Origin: Norana najaformis
Taxonomy: Eukaryota; Annelida; Clitellata; Crassiclitellata; Hormogastridae
NCBI GenBank assembly: GCA_964023275.1
Contig: OZ029917.1
Span: 20,274,488-20,338,487 of the forward strand
Length of the DNA: 64,000 nucleotides
Direction of reading: 5' to 3'
Shown: positions 14,501 through 24,700 of the stretch, one piece after another
Numbering within the stretch: position 1 is the first letter of the stretch
How the letters are laid out: every line of letters begins with the position of its first letter
Translations under genes and position numbers: made by a program
The notes under the pieces: model-generated
What the model was told of the DNA's origin: nothing
Databases searched by the model: none
The model's input: only the letters and a program-made list of their open reading frames with translations

Positions 14501-17500
14501 ATTAGCCAAAAGTCCTTCATGAACTTCTACTTTTAGTCCAATGTAGGGCTTGTGCAAAAAAACCTTTGAGCTGTATCAGCCCAGATATACTGTGCTTAAC
14601 TGGACTGAAGCACAGACCGGAAATCAACTTCTAGATATAATATAAATTTACACTTCATTTTAGGAACCTGTAAAGTTTCAAGATTCAGTATTGAACCAGG
14701 CATGGTGATTCAGTTTGATTAGAGAAAGACTGATCTATAAATTTCGAATCAACCCCTCTCTTTTCTTTAAATAAGTAAGTAAGTAATACATCTGTTAACA
14801 TGCCATGTGGCCATCGCCATCGCAGGGAATCATAGGCAGTTTCGTCTGGAAGTATTCCGATCTTTTTGTCTGTCTACCTTTTTTGCACTGAAAGATTTTC
14901 AGTAAGCTTATATTTCTTGCACAAGTTTGATCAGATTTTCTCTCCACATTCCGTTATGTCATATGCTGTCGAATGCTTGATTGAAGTCTATGAAGTTGGG
15001 GAAGACTTCTTGATTGTGCTCTATGTGTTTATGACTGCAAAATTTGCTGTGTTCATTAGAAGAGTGGAAATATGCTGTCAAATCGAATTCTAAATTTAAG
15101 CAGCAGTTATTTAACAAAAATGGCAAAAGTTGATTGGCTTGCAGTAGAACTGGAACTCTTAACTTTTGAAGCTATTGTTTGATTTAAGGTTTTCATTTTG
15201 TATATTTTCCCTGAATGACTATTAATATACTTGCAGATTAGTCAGTATTAAATGCATACAATTAAGTCCTTATTCTATGCATATGGTTGATGCTTTGGGC
15301 TTTTAGGCTAATCTCAGGACATCAGCCATTGAAGAAAAATATGCTATAATTGTGAGCCCATTTGCTTCTCATTCATGTATTTAATATGTGGGTGTTGGAC
15401 TATTTGTTTCCTGTAACTGCAAGTCATGTTAAAAATTTAAACTATGAACCACTCAGGTCATAAAGTCATATTACCTTAGTCTGTCAACATAACCTAATTC
15501 AAGCATATAATTATAAGTAAAGATCAGAGGTACATGCAGGGATGGGCAGACACAGCAGCAGTGGTATTCCCGGAATGGGAACCACAGCACATACCCAGAA
15601 CCTTGGTGCTTTGTAAAAAATTTATCAATAGTAGACAGTGTGAACTTCATTTCAGGTCCTGAATTTATCAATTGTGCCAAGTCAAGCAGGATGGCACGAT
15701 TTATAATGGAACAATACAATGACCCTTGTTTAAATCTTGCACTCTGACACCCTAGGATTACTGCAAGAATGTCTTTGCTGGTCTGTTTCTTCAGCCACGG
15801 CCTGTCCTCACCTTTAGCCAACCTTTGTATATACTTACATTTATCAGACTATATGCAAGAGACTGCATTTGTCTCCAGATGAGGACGTGGTTAGATTCAA
15901 TTTATTCTTCTTTGGGCAGTCACAAAATATACTTTTATGATCTTGTCATTGTCATGAGGAAGCAGTTTCGAGTTATGACATCTCCCGTATGACGGTTCGA
16001 ACACATAACGCTTTATCATGCTTTGGATCACCTTTCTATTTAAGATTGAAAGTCTTAAATAGAAAATCCAAACTGCTCTGTCTGAAAGAGCTCGAGAACC
16101 ATTTTCAGTCTATTTAAGTCACACTTAACTAACTATCATTCTGACTAGTCATGTTTCAAAGCATTTCTGATATAGAGAGCATTATGTAAACTAGAGCTGT
16201 ACCGAACATTCACTTCGTTTTGATCACTAATTCGTATTCGTATTCGGCCGAATGGTTGGTCCAATTATTCGTATCGCATATTTGATGGAAATTTTAAGTC
16301 TAATTGGAAATGAGATTGCCAATTTGATTCGGGATTTGATTCAAAATTGAATGAAAGATTTTATTCAAGATTTGATTCGAAAAGTCCGTACTTAAGTTTT
16401 AGTGTGATTTTATTCAGACATATTTAGCACACCAGTTTAAAGGTCTCCATGCAGAAATCTAAATTCACAGATTCCAAAAACTTAATATTTTGATAAATTT
16501 TTATACTGTATGTTTTATACTGTAATAAAGAGTGATCAGTTTCTTCTTGTTTGCGGAGTTTATATAACATATATTCAAAACTTAAATCTTAAAATTTTCT
16601 AAATCCAACCTGTTTTAGTTGACTAAAATAAATGTCTTCAAATAAAAATTATACTGAAGCCCGTATGTCATAGCAAATTGATTCTTTTGGCTTTTTTTAC
16701 ATCTCTTGCACCTCGGATTCAGGTGCACATTGTAAATGCTTTAATAAATGAAAATAAAAATTTAATAAATAAATCATTACTGATTCTTGATTATCCCAAA
16801 ATTACACTATCATCTGCTGTGTTTCTTTCATTTGTCTGTAAATTGCTCTTTATGAAGTACAATACTGTTCTGATGAAACATGTGAGACAGGCCTCCAGAA
16901 GTACATTTTGCAGTAGGTATTTAATTGTACAACTTCTTAACCGAGAAACTTCATACTTCTAACTATGTGGACAGTGCAGGAGAAATGAGTCAGACAAGAT
17001 TTGTCAGTTTTCCAGCATTATGCCTTTCAAACTTGTGAATGATTTTTTGAAACATAAATCATTCATTTAATGTTATCCAAAAACTATTTGTAGATGAAAT
17101 CACTACAGTTTGCATACTTGTTTGTAGGTTTGTCTTTAGCGAGCAGCACACAGCATTGGCTTATTGGAGTGATGATTGCAGTTTTACTTGTGGGGTTATT
17201 GATAGTAGTATTCTTTGTATACAGGTAATGATTTCAAATACCAATTTTCACAGTAAACTTTCATGTAAAACCGATATTATAGTAGTTAGAACAAAATAGA
17301 ATGGCCATATGCACACTGTTTGCGGAGTAACTTGCCCCAATGTTATAATTGTTGATCTGTGTGTTCAGGACACCAGCAAACCAGTGTTTTTTAAATGTTC
17401 AACAGTAAACATTCAGACTTATACCTCACACCAGTTCAACTCCAAATGGGCATGCAAGCTATGTAAACTATGTAAGCTATTATTAACAACTAATTCCATC

Positions 17501-18653
17501 TGCTAAATTCTTCAGAAAGGCTCCAGCAGTATCAATATCTTTAAAGACAAAAAACTAAAGCTTGAAGCACATGTTAACAATTTTTTATTTTTCTAGGAAG
17601 AAAAAGGCAGAGAAGAAGAAAAGGTTACGGAACAGCCAAAATCAAAATCCCGAGGAGGTAAAAACAACTTGCTTCTGTGCATCAGAATAGGGTTAGCAGT
17701 TGTTGAACAGACATGTAACACTGCACCTCTTGCAGTCTCTGCACAGGTCTTTCACTCAAAACTGAGAAACATTCCTCTTCCACAAATCCTGTTATGATTC
17801 TCCTCCTCATACATCTCTTGCCACTTCAATTCTAAACCCCATCAACCTTAACTGTCTGATGGATTGCTTGCTTGACCCTTGGACCTGGAACCCAATCTGA
17901 CCTTACCTGCCTATGGATTTTGTTTTGACTAAGCACCTGTGAATAAGCTAGTTCCTGTGACTTTGGTTTCTTTGGGCAAGAGCCCGATGAGATGTTCAAA
18001 GTATACCCCTCAATCCCAGTCTTTGACTCCAGACTTTGCTTTGTTAAAGGATAACATGCATCATACAATAAAAAATCAATGCTTGTGAAATGTGGATATG
18101 GAGGAAGATGCTGAGAACATCATGGACGGAGAAAAGGACTAATGAATGGGTACGCAAGGCGATTGGAATTGAGCAAGATGAGACGTTACAACAAACAGTG
18201 CTAAAATCAAAGCTGAGGTTCTTTGGACATGTTATGAGATCAGATGGATTGGAAAAAGAAATGATGCTGGCTTGTGGAGAGGGAAAGAGAAAACAAGGGA
18301 GACCAAGGAAAAAATGGATGGACAAGATACACGAAGCAACTGGAATGAACTTGGCACAACTAAGGGACGCGACATTGGAAAGAAAGAAATGGAGAAGATT
18401 GATCATGACGGTCGCTAGAGCTCAAAGAGCTGACAGCACAAGGTGACAAGGTGATACAATAAAAAGTATTTTCCATTTTGACTTGTTAACTTATGTGTTA
18501 TAAAAAGGAACAACATGTAGCCCAACTGTGATCAGTTTGATACTTAATGCTTCTCTGCAGACCTTGCTGGAGGAGCTTATAATGGCCTCAGACCCTACAG
18601 CAATTAAGAGGTTTCGTGCCTTTGATGGTACTGTCCCAGATTCCCTCAATTGA
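4753..18653 (+). CDS. EGF-like single-pass membrane protein (3' six exons)
   Basis: Six exons join in one frame: about 4753-4833, 10316-10424, 12878-12939, 17128-17224, 17597-17657 and 18561-18653. Intron phases match at every junction (1, 2, 1, 2, 0), all with GT-AG ends. The roughly 166 residues seen comprise a polar stretch (TAEDSQIIANVTQ), then a cysteine module with eight Cys ending CSCFSGWSGTEC, the C-x-C-x8-C signature of an EGF-like domain. A short linker follows, then a transmembrane helix (WLIGVMIAVLLVGLLIVVF), a basic stop-transfer run (KKKAEKKKRLR) and a cytoplasmic tail ending VPDSLN-stop. This predicts a type I membrane protein at the cell surface. The 5' exons and signal peptide were not found and may lie upstream of the window. 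I cannot assign the family; ADAM- or meprin-like and other EGF-TM proteins all share this C-terminal layout. Confidence 0.75.
5330..5560 (+). mobile_element. CR1/L2-like LINE 3' end, decayed
   Basis: A degraded ORF2 C-terminus resembling AFLVARPKFWTSFLALVHSAQ matches the family AFSVAGPxLWNSLP motif. It is followed by a tail (LPLIDTLYI-like, then CACTATAGAAGTTTATAATTAC) similar to the 3' ends near 13.2, 23.1 and 34.0 kb. It lies in an intron of the EGF-like gene. Confidence 0.5.
5561..9040. other. Intronic sequence, mostly featureless
   Basis: Intron between exons a and b of the EGF-like gene. Apart from a TG microsatellite I see no exon. A weak coding-like patch at about 6040-6740 has several broken frames and could be an old transposon remnant that I cannot name. 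Confidence 0.4.
8526..8561. repeat. (TG)18 microsatellite
   Basis: Thirty-six uninterrupted bases of alternating TG, in an intron of the EGF-like gene. Confidence 0.97.
9040..9505 (+). mobile_element. LINE ORF2 C-terminal/3' end fragment
   Basis: Encodes IAVLLYGVEIWTMTKT near the start, the LLYGxExWTxxK block found after the RT domain of many LINEs. Further on are broken pieces similar to LNLxxxLAWRR and a WRG..ETATPQ-like end, then an ATGATGATGA run typical of LINE 3' tails. Stops interrupt it. It lies in the same intron and on the same strand as the EGF-like gene. Confidence 0.65.
10316..10424 (+). CDS. EGF-like membrane gene, exon b
   Basis: A strong acceptor (ttttttccag) and gtaaca donor bound 109 nt encoding GSACPDEATACSNITSS and then LVFCENGLCCEHNGEPLC. 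It carries six of the eight cysteines and one N-glycosylation sequon (NIT). It enters in phase 1 and leaves in phase 2. Confidence 0.8.
10814..11312 (-). other. Unassigned open frames, possibly a decayed transposon
   Basis: Two overlapping minus-strand frames of 106 and 79 codons (for example DHANHSDWKLLFVVDAVAK) give a coding-like patch in an intron of the plus-strand EGF-like gene. I recognise no domain. An old transposase remnant is likeliest; a chance ORF is possible. Confidence 0.25.
11450..12030 (-). mobile_element. CR1/L2-like LINE ORF2 3' end
   Basis: On the minus strand this encodes QTVLNSAACLIYGQAKFDDV, then a broken middle, then FSVSGPTAWNSLPDHVKNAP, both hallmarks of the C-terminus of CR1/L2-like ORF2. 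The tail has CACTATATAAATCGTC and an imperfect ATTATTACC repeat near 11460-11500. Frames are broken. Confidence 0.8.
12878..12939 (+). CDS. EGF-like membrane gene, exon c
   Basis: Acceptor ttttttgtag, donor gtaagc. It encodes CFSGWSGTECEVRDIFDPLK; with the split Ser codon from exon b this gives CSCFSGWSGTEC, the end of an EGF-like domain with its conserved aromatic-Gly pattern. Confidence 0.8.
13080..13285 (+). mobile_element. LINE 3' tail relic
   Basis: Shares the order of short blocks seen near 22.93-23.10 kb and 33.92-34.08 kb: CACT(A/G)TAGCCTG, a CTTCTGGTTTC-like block, a GACCTCTTGAAT-like block, then TGATGCCTT and a GATTAGATT tail. It lies just downstream of exon c of the EGF-like gene. 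Confidence 0.6.
14866..15093 (-). mobile_element. LINE reverse transcriptase fragment (motif A)
   Basis: The minus strand reads QEVFPNFIDFNQAFDSI, a stop, then HNGMW. This is the FxDFxxAFDSVWH motif A block, from the same family as the LINE at 300-2640. Intronic. Confidence 0.7.
16195..16395. repeat. ATTCG-rich interspersed repeat
   Basis: Starts at AGAGCTGTACCGAA and carries repeated ATTCG words (TTCGTATTCGTATTCGGCCG, then several GATTCG or TTGATTC copies) on both strands. This looks like a short repeat expansion or MITE-like relic. Confidence 0.5.
17128..17224 (+). CDS. EGF-like membrane gene, exon d (transmembrane)
   Basis: Acceptor tttgtag, donor gtaatg. Encodes LSLASSTQHW, then a hydrophobic helix of about 21 residues ending FFVYR. 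The phase 1 entry completes a Ser codon with the last base of exon c. Confidence 0.8.
17597..17657 (+). CDS. EGF-like membrane gene, exon e (stop-transfer)
   Basis: Acceptor tttttctag, donor gtaaaa. Encodes KKKAEKKKRLRNSQNQNPEE, a lysine-rich run directly after the membrane helix, which sets the cytoplasmic side by the positive-inside rule. Ends in phase 0. Confidence 0.75.
18084..18446 (+). mobile_element. LINE ORF2 C-terminal fragment, 118-codon open frame
   Basis: The open frame keeps the LINE C-terminal blocks in order: EWVRKAIGIEQDE, LRFFGHVMRSDGLEKE, GRPRKKWMDKIHEATGMN, KKWRRLIMTVARAQRADSTR-stop. The GHVMR and GRPRKxW motifs are diagnostic. It is 5'-truncated, has no stops and is therefore fairly young. 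It sits in the last intron of the EGF-like gene on the same strand. Confidence 0.85.
18561..18653 (+). CDS. EGF-like membrane gene, last exon
   Basis: Acceptor cttctctgcag, phase 0. Encodes TLLEELIMASDPTAIKRF, then RAFDGTVPDSLN and TGA. This is the cytoplasmic C-terminus. I found no canonical AATAAA within the following few hundred bases, so the 3' UTR end is not placed. Confidence 0.75.
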   Translation, partial: TLLEELIMASDPTAIKRFRAFDGTVPDSLN

Positions 18654-20845
18654 CTTATTTAACAGCTGTTTAGTTTACACAGAACTAATTTTATGGAATA
18701 TTCATTCAAACACAAAATGTACTTTCTATTATTCCAATTCCTGTCTTTATGAATGTTCACAGCGTAGGCTGCCTCTCTGTCGTCCGGACTGACCTTCTGG
18801 GTATTGACCTGATTGCGGCTTGGCTTTGGTGTACCATCAGATGATTCTCTTGGACGTCCTTTAAAGATTATAGGAATCGAATTTCAGATTTAGGATAGTG
18901 AGTTATGTAGGCAGTAGTTGACCCATTCATGCCATCCCACAAGGTGGCATTACTGTTAGCACTTCTGGCTTAGCGGACTCACTAATGACGTTGATGCTGC
19001 GATGAATGTTGTGATAGTAATATATATATTTAATGTATTTATTAAAGGAACTATTGAACTCTGCAACTACACCAAAACGTACATAAGTAAATGAAAGAAC
19101 GTCTGCACCAACACAGAAAGAACAAAACACCAATGGCAGTGATAAAGGTGCTAGGTGACATGTGAAACATATTGCAGTAAAAGAGGTGTTAGTTTCAGTT
19201 CTTGTATTTATTATAGAAAAACTGCCTCCAAAGGGCAGCAGATCCATGATGCTGGAAGTCATGAGCTCCATATTCTTTTAAAAACCTGGTGAAATCCTGT
19301 TCTTCAGATTTTCTTTTTGAGAATGGATACAGAGGCAGAATCATTCAAGAAACCAAGAAAGAATCTCTACATCGTTCTGTCTAATGTAAATACAAAAATT
19401 TACAGTACGATTTGTACAGTTTTGATTTGTCATCAATTTTACATTTCCATTTCATAGTGAATTGTCACATACTTCAATGCAACAAATACTGTATTTACTG
19501 GTCTGTTTTCAGTAAATATGTTAGAGCTTGAAAGCAGTCACAAACTAAACTTATTTTTGGAAGTTCAGTAATCAGTAGTGTAAGCGTAATCTGTTAGTGT
19601 TTTAGCGATGTTAATGTTACTTTCTTTAATCAAGAAAGCTTGAAGAATGAGAATTTTAGAACTTGAATGCCTTGTTATTCATTGCTGGAAGTCTTGAAAA
19701 TGTACTGCATAATCTGTTAGCAAGTTTAGAAACTCTATAAGTATTTAATTTGTATAGTGGGCATTCAAAGTGCATGGGGTTTATTTTAAGAACAAGTTTT
19801 TGTGTTAAAGGTCATGACTCTGAAAAGAAAGAGATGATGATAGTCTGTACATTTTGTAAAGAACAGAGTTGCAGTTCTGCTGTAGCTTGTATGACAAGTT
19901 TTAGGAAGAAAGTGTTTATCTGGCCATTTATACTTGTTCATGAATCAGCTTCTGTCTATGCTGTTGCTCATTTACCCATAGTATTAGAGGCCAGCTCAAG
20001 TATAGTGTTAGTGTGTCGATGTCTGCTAGTTATTCTTTTCTGGGCTGTAGTATAGGTTTGATCTGGTGACATGTGTGACCTATGCGTTAACTTGAGGCTT
20101 GTGACATTACAGTATTCATATTTTTAGTTATTACTGAGGAATATCATAGTCTTTACTACTAAAATAACTATGTTGTTTAGGCCTGTTGAAGTTCTTTGGC
20201 ATATTGCTGGTCATTGTGACAGCTTTGTAGTTGGTTGTACTGTAATGTATGTTACAGCATTTAAATGAACAGTAAAAGAAGTCTACTCAAGCACAAAATC
20301 AATGACATTTGGTTTGTTACAATTAAATGGAGTAATTTCAGTAAAACTTCCTGTTCTTTTCTGACAATCAAAGTTTGTTTTTAAAATGCATTTCCAAATG
20401 TTCTGGTGTTTGCAGTGGTACGTAAATTGCAATGAAAATGTCCAACGCATCTACGAGAATTAAATGCAGCAAACTTGTTTTCATTAGTTTCCTGCAATCT
20501 AATATGAAGTGTCAGTGGCAATGACTGCTTCTTGGATGTCTGCCATTTCACAGGAAAGTATTCTTGTATTCAGCAGCTTTCTTTCTGCAGAGTGTTGAGA
20601 CACCTGTTGAAATATGACAGTCATCCACAAATATTAATTTCATTTCCTGTGCTTGTCAAAAAGTCAACAGAAGGTCGTCATATTTAGTTTTGGAAGCTTC
20701 ATAGACTTTAAAGAAGTTACCACTTACTGATGCCTATGTTTTAACAGCGCTATAGGAGTCTCTGGAAGGACAGTGGCCATGCATTAATAAAACTCTGGAA
20801 TCTGTGAAACTAGATAAATCACGATTCATTTAAATAAATTTTGTA
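18654..20845. other. Intergenic space between convergent genes
   Basis: Between the stop of the EGF-like gene (plus) and the MEIOB 3' end (minus). AT-rich with short motif-free ORFs (longest 114 codons on the minus strand, 18927-19271). The proximal part should include the 3' UTR of the EGF-like gene. I see no RNA gene. Confidence 0.4.
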
Positions 20846-21380
20846 CACAGCACCCTCGCTATAACATGCATTGATATATTGCAAATTCTGGTACAACAAG
20901 GTCATGGCATGGATCCCAAATTTACCTATACAAACATTATGTGATCTTCTAACCCCAACCCTGTCCTGAAGGAGCTCCAGTCTTTAATTTCTTGTTGTTT
21001 GCCAGCTGATAGTGGGTCAAAAATATGCACAATATACCAAGTTAACTGCTACAAAGCGCTAACATCATATTTCTGCAAGAGTTTCGTTGGTTCAGAACTT
21101 TTGGATCCAATGTACATACAAAATTTTTATTCCAAGTTGTGTCGTTGAAATAATTTATTTAAGCCTATGAAGAGATAGCTAGATCTAACACACTAGACAA
21201 ATGTAATGTTATAAAATTTTCTTTTATTTAGAAATATCTAGAAAATTTTGAGAAAAAGCAAGGCCTACTCTGCAGGAGAAGTTGGATGCAATCAAAGAAC
21301 ATAGCAATGGCAAAACTCAGGCAGATATTAGTAAAAGACCTTGGCATTAATGTTTCTTTCATACAAAAGCTAAGCCCTTA
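20846..21380 (+). mobile_element. Pogo/Tigger-like DNA transposon relic
   Basis: Begins with CACCCTCGCTATAACATGC, resembling the terminal repeat of Tigger elements. About 420 bp further on (21269-21339) it encodes TLQEKLDAIKEHSNGKTQAD, part of the CENP-B/pogo helix-turn-helix domain. A frameshift follows, then DLGINVSFIQKL. No DDE catalytic domain remains, so this is a 5' fragment. It lies just 3' of MEIOB. Confidence 0.7.
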
Positions 21381-21528
21381 AAATGTTGTTTATGTACTTT
21401 ATGGATATAAGATACTGGTAATTATGCCGCTTAAAAATTTATCTGTGGCACTCTACGTGCCCAGTCAGAAGTTCATGGCATCTGAAAGCAGCAAATGAAA
21501 ACAAAGAATACAAAAGCATTTAACCAAA

Positions 21529-21534
21529 TTTATT
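21529..21534 (-). terminator. Putative MEIOB polyadenylation signal
   Basis: AATAAA on the minus strand, 78 nt after the MEIOB stop codon. It supports the choice of the last exon. Confidence 0.5.
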
Positions 21535-21611
21535 AAAAATTGCTCTGCTTCAAAACAGTTTGAATTATATCCAGTTTTTCAGATCCAGCAGCCTCCATTC
21601 CAAAGGGCAGC

Positions 21612-21728
21612 TCATAATATTCTGGTAACCTTTACAGGTCCAATGTTGCCCATGGTGAGTAGCTTGAAGTCTTGTTTTGCATGACAATAGCATGTTCTAA
21701 TCCTCTCATAAGCCCAGTCCAATACCAC
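21612..21728 (-). CDS. MEIOB: MEIOB exon 13 (last)
   Basis: Acceptor tgaattgcag, phase 0. Encodes VVLDWAYERIRTCYCHAKQD, then FKLLTMGNIGPVKVTRIL-stop. Identity to the vertebrate C-terminus is low, but phase, position and a nearby poly(A) signal fit. Confidence 0.7.
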   Translation of the reverse strand: MVLDWAYERIRTCYCHAKQDFKLLTMGNIGPVKVTRIL

Positions 21729-24700
21729 CTGCAATTCAGGTATATAAACATGTACTGAAATTATGGTCACAAACTACCACTTCAGTGTAACGCAGCCCTC
21801 GCCATAACATGGTACTTGACATGGATCCCGTGTGACAGGATAAAGGTGTGGTTAATATCCTAAAACTTCTTTAAAAGTTACTTATTCACATGATGAAATA
21901 ATCGAAACTTTTAAAATAGTTTTTGGATGATCTAGGATAAATGTGATGTTATTGATAAAGACTACCTTTAGATACACTTTGCACTTTTCCAGAAGAAACT
22001 TCCATTTTAGTTCAGTTCTTTTCGCATCATTCAAGTTGATGAAATCTTCAACCTAAAGAAAAACATCTAAATAATTAGATATTTGTATTAATTTAAAACC
22101 ATTATAAAATAACAAAATAGTTCAAATGTCCTGGAAACAGAATGTTCACTCCCAATTCCACGGAAGATTAACTACAGTTGCAATGCAGCTTATTCCACCT
22201 TTAAACAACTGCAGCAAAACACTGAACATTTGGATGTCACATGGAAAGAAAATGTGGAGACGCATTGTAGCAGCTGCCCAGCTGACAACGAATATTAAAC
22301 CTAAATTATATAAAAAGTGTTCTTGTTTGTACATCAGTAGGTATAAAAGCTGGAAATTAAATAAATTTACAAAGCTGGAAGTAAAAAATTATTTTTTAAT
22401 GCATAGCTTAAGCAAAGTCTTTTAGGAGTATGGTTAAGGAAGTGCAGTAGTCTGGTTTGGAATGAACTGAGGAGGCTACTGTGCACTGAACAACTCAAAA
22501 ACCTTATCTTGTTTTTATGCTGCTTGATGAATTGATAATTTCCTATAACACACTGAGATTCAAACTCCAGATGCAGAAATGAAAATCAAATGCATTTCAC
22601 AGTGTGACACCACACCACCTAGTCGAACAGATAAATATGACCTACCTTGTGCAGAGAAACAGAGGATGCAGATGTTATTATATTGAACTATAACAGCAGC
22701 AGTTTGCAGCTCCTCTTAAAAGTACAATCTTAATGTGACAAAGACTCGATCGCTGGACACACTACTGGTTGTCCAACTCTTCTTGTCCCTCATACCAGGA
22801 CAGTGTTGGGTTCCAGAGCGTTCTCAGTTGCCGGTCCAGGACTTTGGAATTTGTTGCCAAGTTCTATTCATTCGGTCAGCCCTGTGATTTCATTCAGATC
22901 TAAGCTAAATGCACATTTCTCAACTCACCCACTGTAGCCTGGCTTCTGGTTTCTCTGACCCATCGGAATTTGACCCATTTTCTCCAACAGTATATGATTT
23001 TTGACTGCGATTTTGACTTGAAGCGACCATTGATTGATGCCTTAAGCATTATGATAACAGCACTATAGAGGTCATTAGAATAGATTAGATTAGAAATGCC
23101 ATTTGCACCCCCTTGTCACTTTACTATGTATTGTACTTAATGTAGGCTATATAAATGCCCTTAATGAATGAATGAATGCATGAACAAATCAATAATTCAG
23201 CATCAGTTTACAGTTCTCATCAACTGACCAATCCGAACATGGCAAGGACACAAGTGGCATCAGTGGTTAAAGGTAACACATTTGTTTATATGCCTCTGTA
23301 GAAAATCTTCAGAAGCATGGTCTTCTGGCTGAAGCACAAGTACAACCACAGCAATCCAACAGGGTATCTTTTTCAACCTCCCAACTTCTGTTGGTTTACC
23401 AACCAATAAAGAATGGAGGGCTGAATGGATGCCAGGTGACATGGTATTCACAGATGGTCGTTGGTCACCCAGCCGAATACTGTCTAGACTCGATTTGTTT
23501 AAAACCTTCACTGCACCAGCCACTATTCTATCAACAAAACTAGAGGCCACCGGCTTGGATATCTATCGATTTTAAACACAGCTTGGGTGTTTTGAAAGAA
23601 TGATTGAATCAATGAATCAATGTATTAATGAATGATAAAACTGAAAGGAAACTTAACAGTGCATTCGAGCATTTTCTCAGCAACATCATTTGTCAGAAAG
23701 CAGTTGGTTATGGTCCCACTTTCATCACTCAGTGAAACTTTTATGTCAAAAACCTTGGTCAACTCTCCAAGTGCAGGATTTGCAGATGGTGGACAATTCT
23801 CATTGCCACATGCCACAGAATCCTTAGTAATCCGGAAATGACAACGAGAGCTAAAATATAATCAAGATCAAGTTGTGCCACACAGGTTAACCTACCAAAC
23901 GTTTTGTCAATTTGTTTACAGTGTATTAAACTGTGTACCTGCATTGTCTGAAACTGACCCCAGCACCTTGCACTTTTGTACTTTATTTGGCTAAGTGCTA
24001 GTAAGTTGGTCCATCTAGCACAGATTTCAAGTGGTGCTGCAAAATTTTGGATATTTCCGTTACATTACACAACAACCTAATTTGCAAGCACCAAGAATTG
24101 TAGACCAATGAAAATCTATTTTAACCCTTAGCAAATTATGATATGCCAAAAGTCATTGTTAGTCCAACATGAAGCATGCAGTTGTACAGACTGGACTAAG
24201 AGATTGAGATAACTGAAGAAAACTTATGTTTACAATGTTTCTACAATGACTTTGACAACAACATTTGAGATTGTAGACAAACTTACCACCTTGTGGATAT
24301 CACAGCTGAGATGGAGTCATCTATGTTAAGCATTGAAATGAATGCATAAACTATCCCATAAACGGCTCTGCTGTTTAACCTTTCCAGCAAATGTGGGTCC
24401 TTGAGTTGATCGATTTTGTATACATCGTTTATCTCAATCACTGTAGCAAAACATGGTAATTCAAATAAGCAAACTGGTACCTGTCAGTTGCTAATGATTG
24501 TATTTTAGGTGCAAGGTAGCATACTTGAAACAGTTGTAGCCATAGCACTAGATGATGCAAACTCCTTTTATCCCTGACTTTTAATATGCACTGCAATTAT
24601 TTTTTGTTGGTACCAAAAAATAAGTGGTTGAGTCAATGAACAAACAGCTGCTATTTTGCATTGTTTTTGTTTACCTCATCGTCATCATCATCACCACCAC

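Noticed and set aside
15471..15821. 116-codon minus-strand ORF
   Set aside because: Antisense in an intron of the EGF-like gene, no recognisable domain, composition not clearly coding.
23260..23550. 96-codon minus-strand ORF as a MEIOB exon
   Set aside because: It falls between MEIOB exons 11 and 12, which already join in phase 0 with strong homology on both sides, so an extra exon is not needed.
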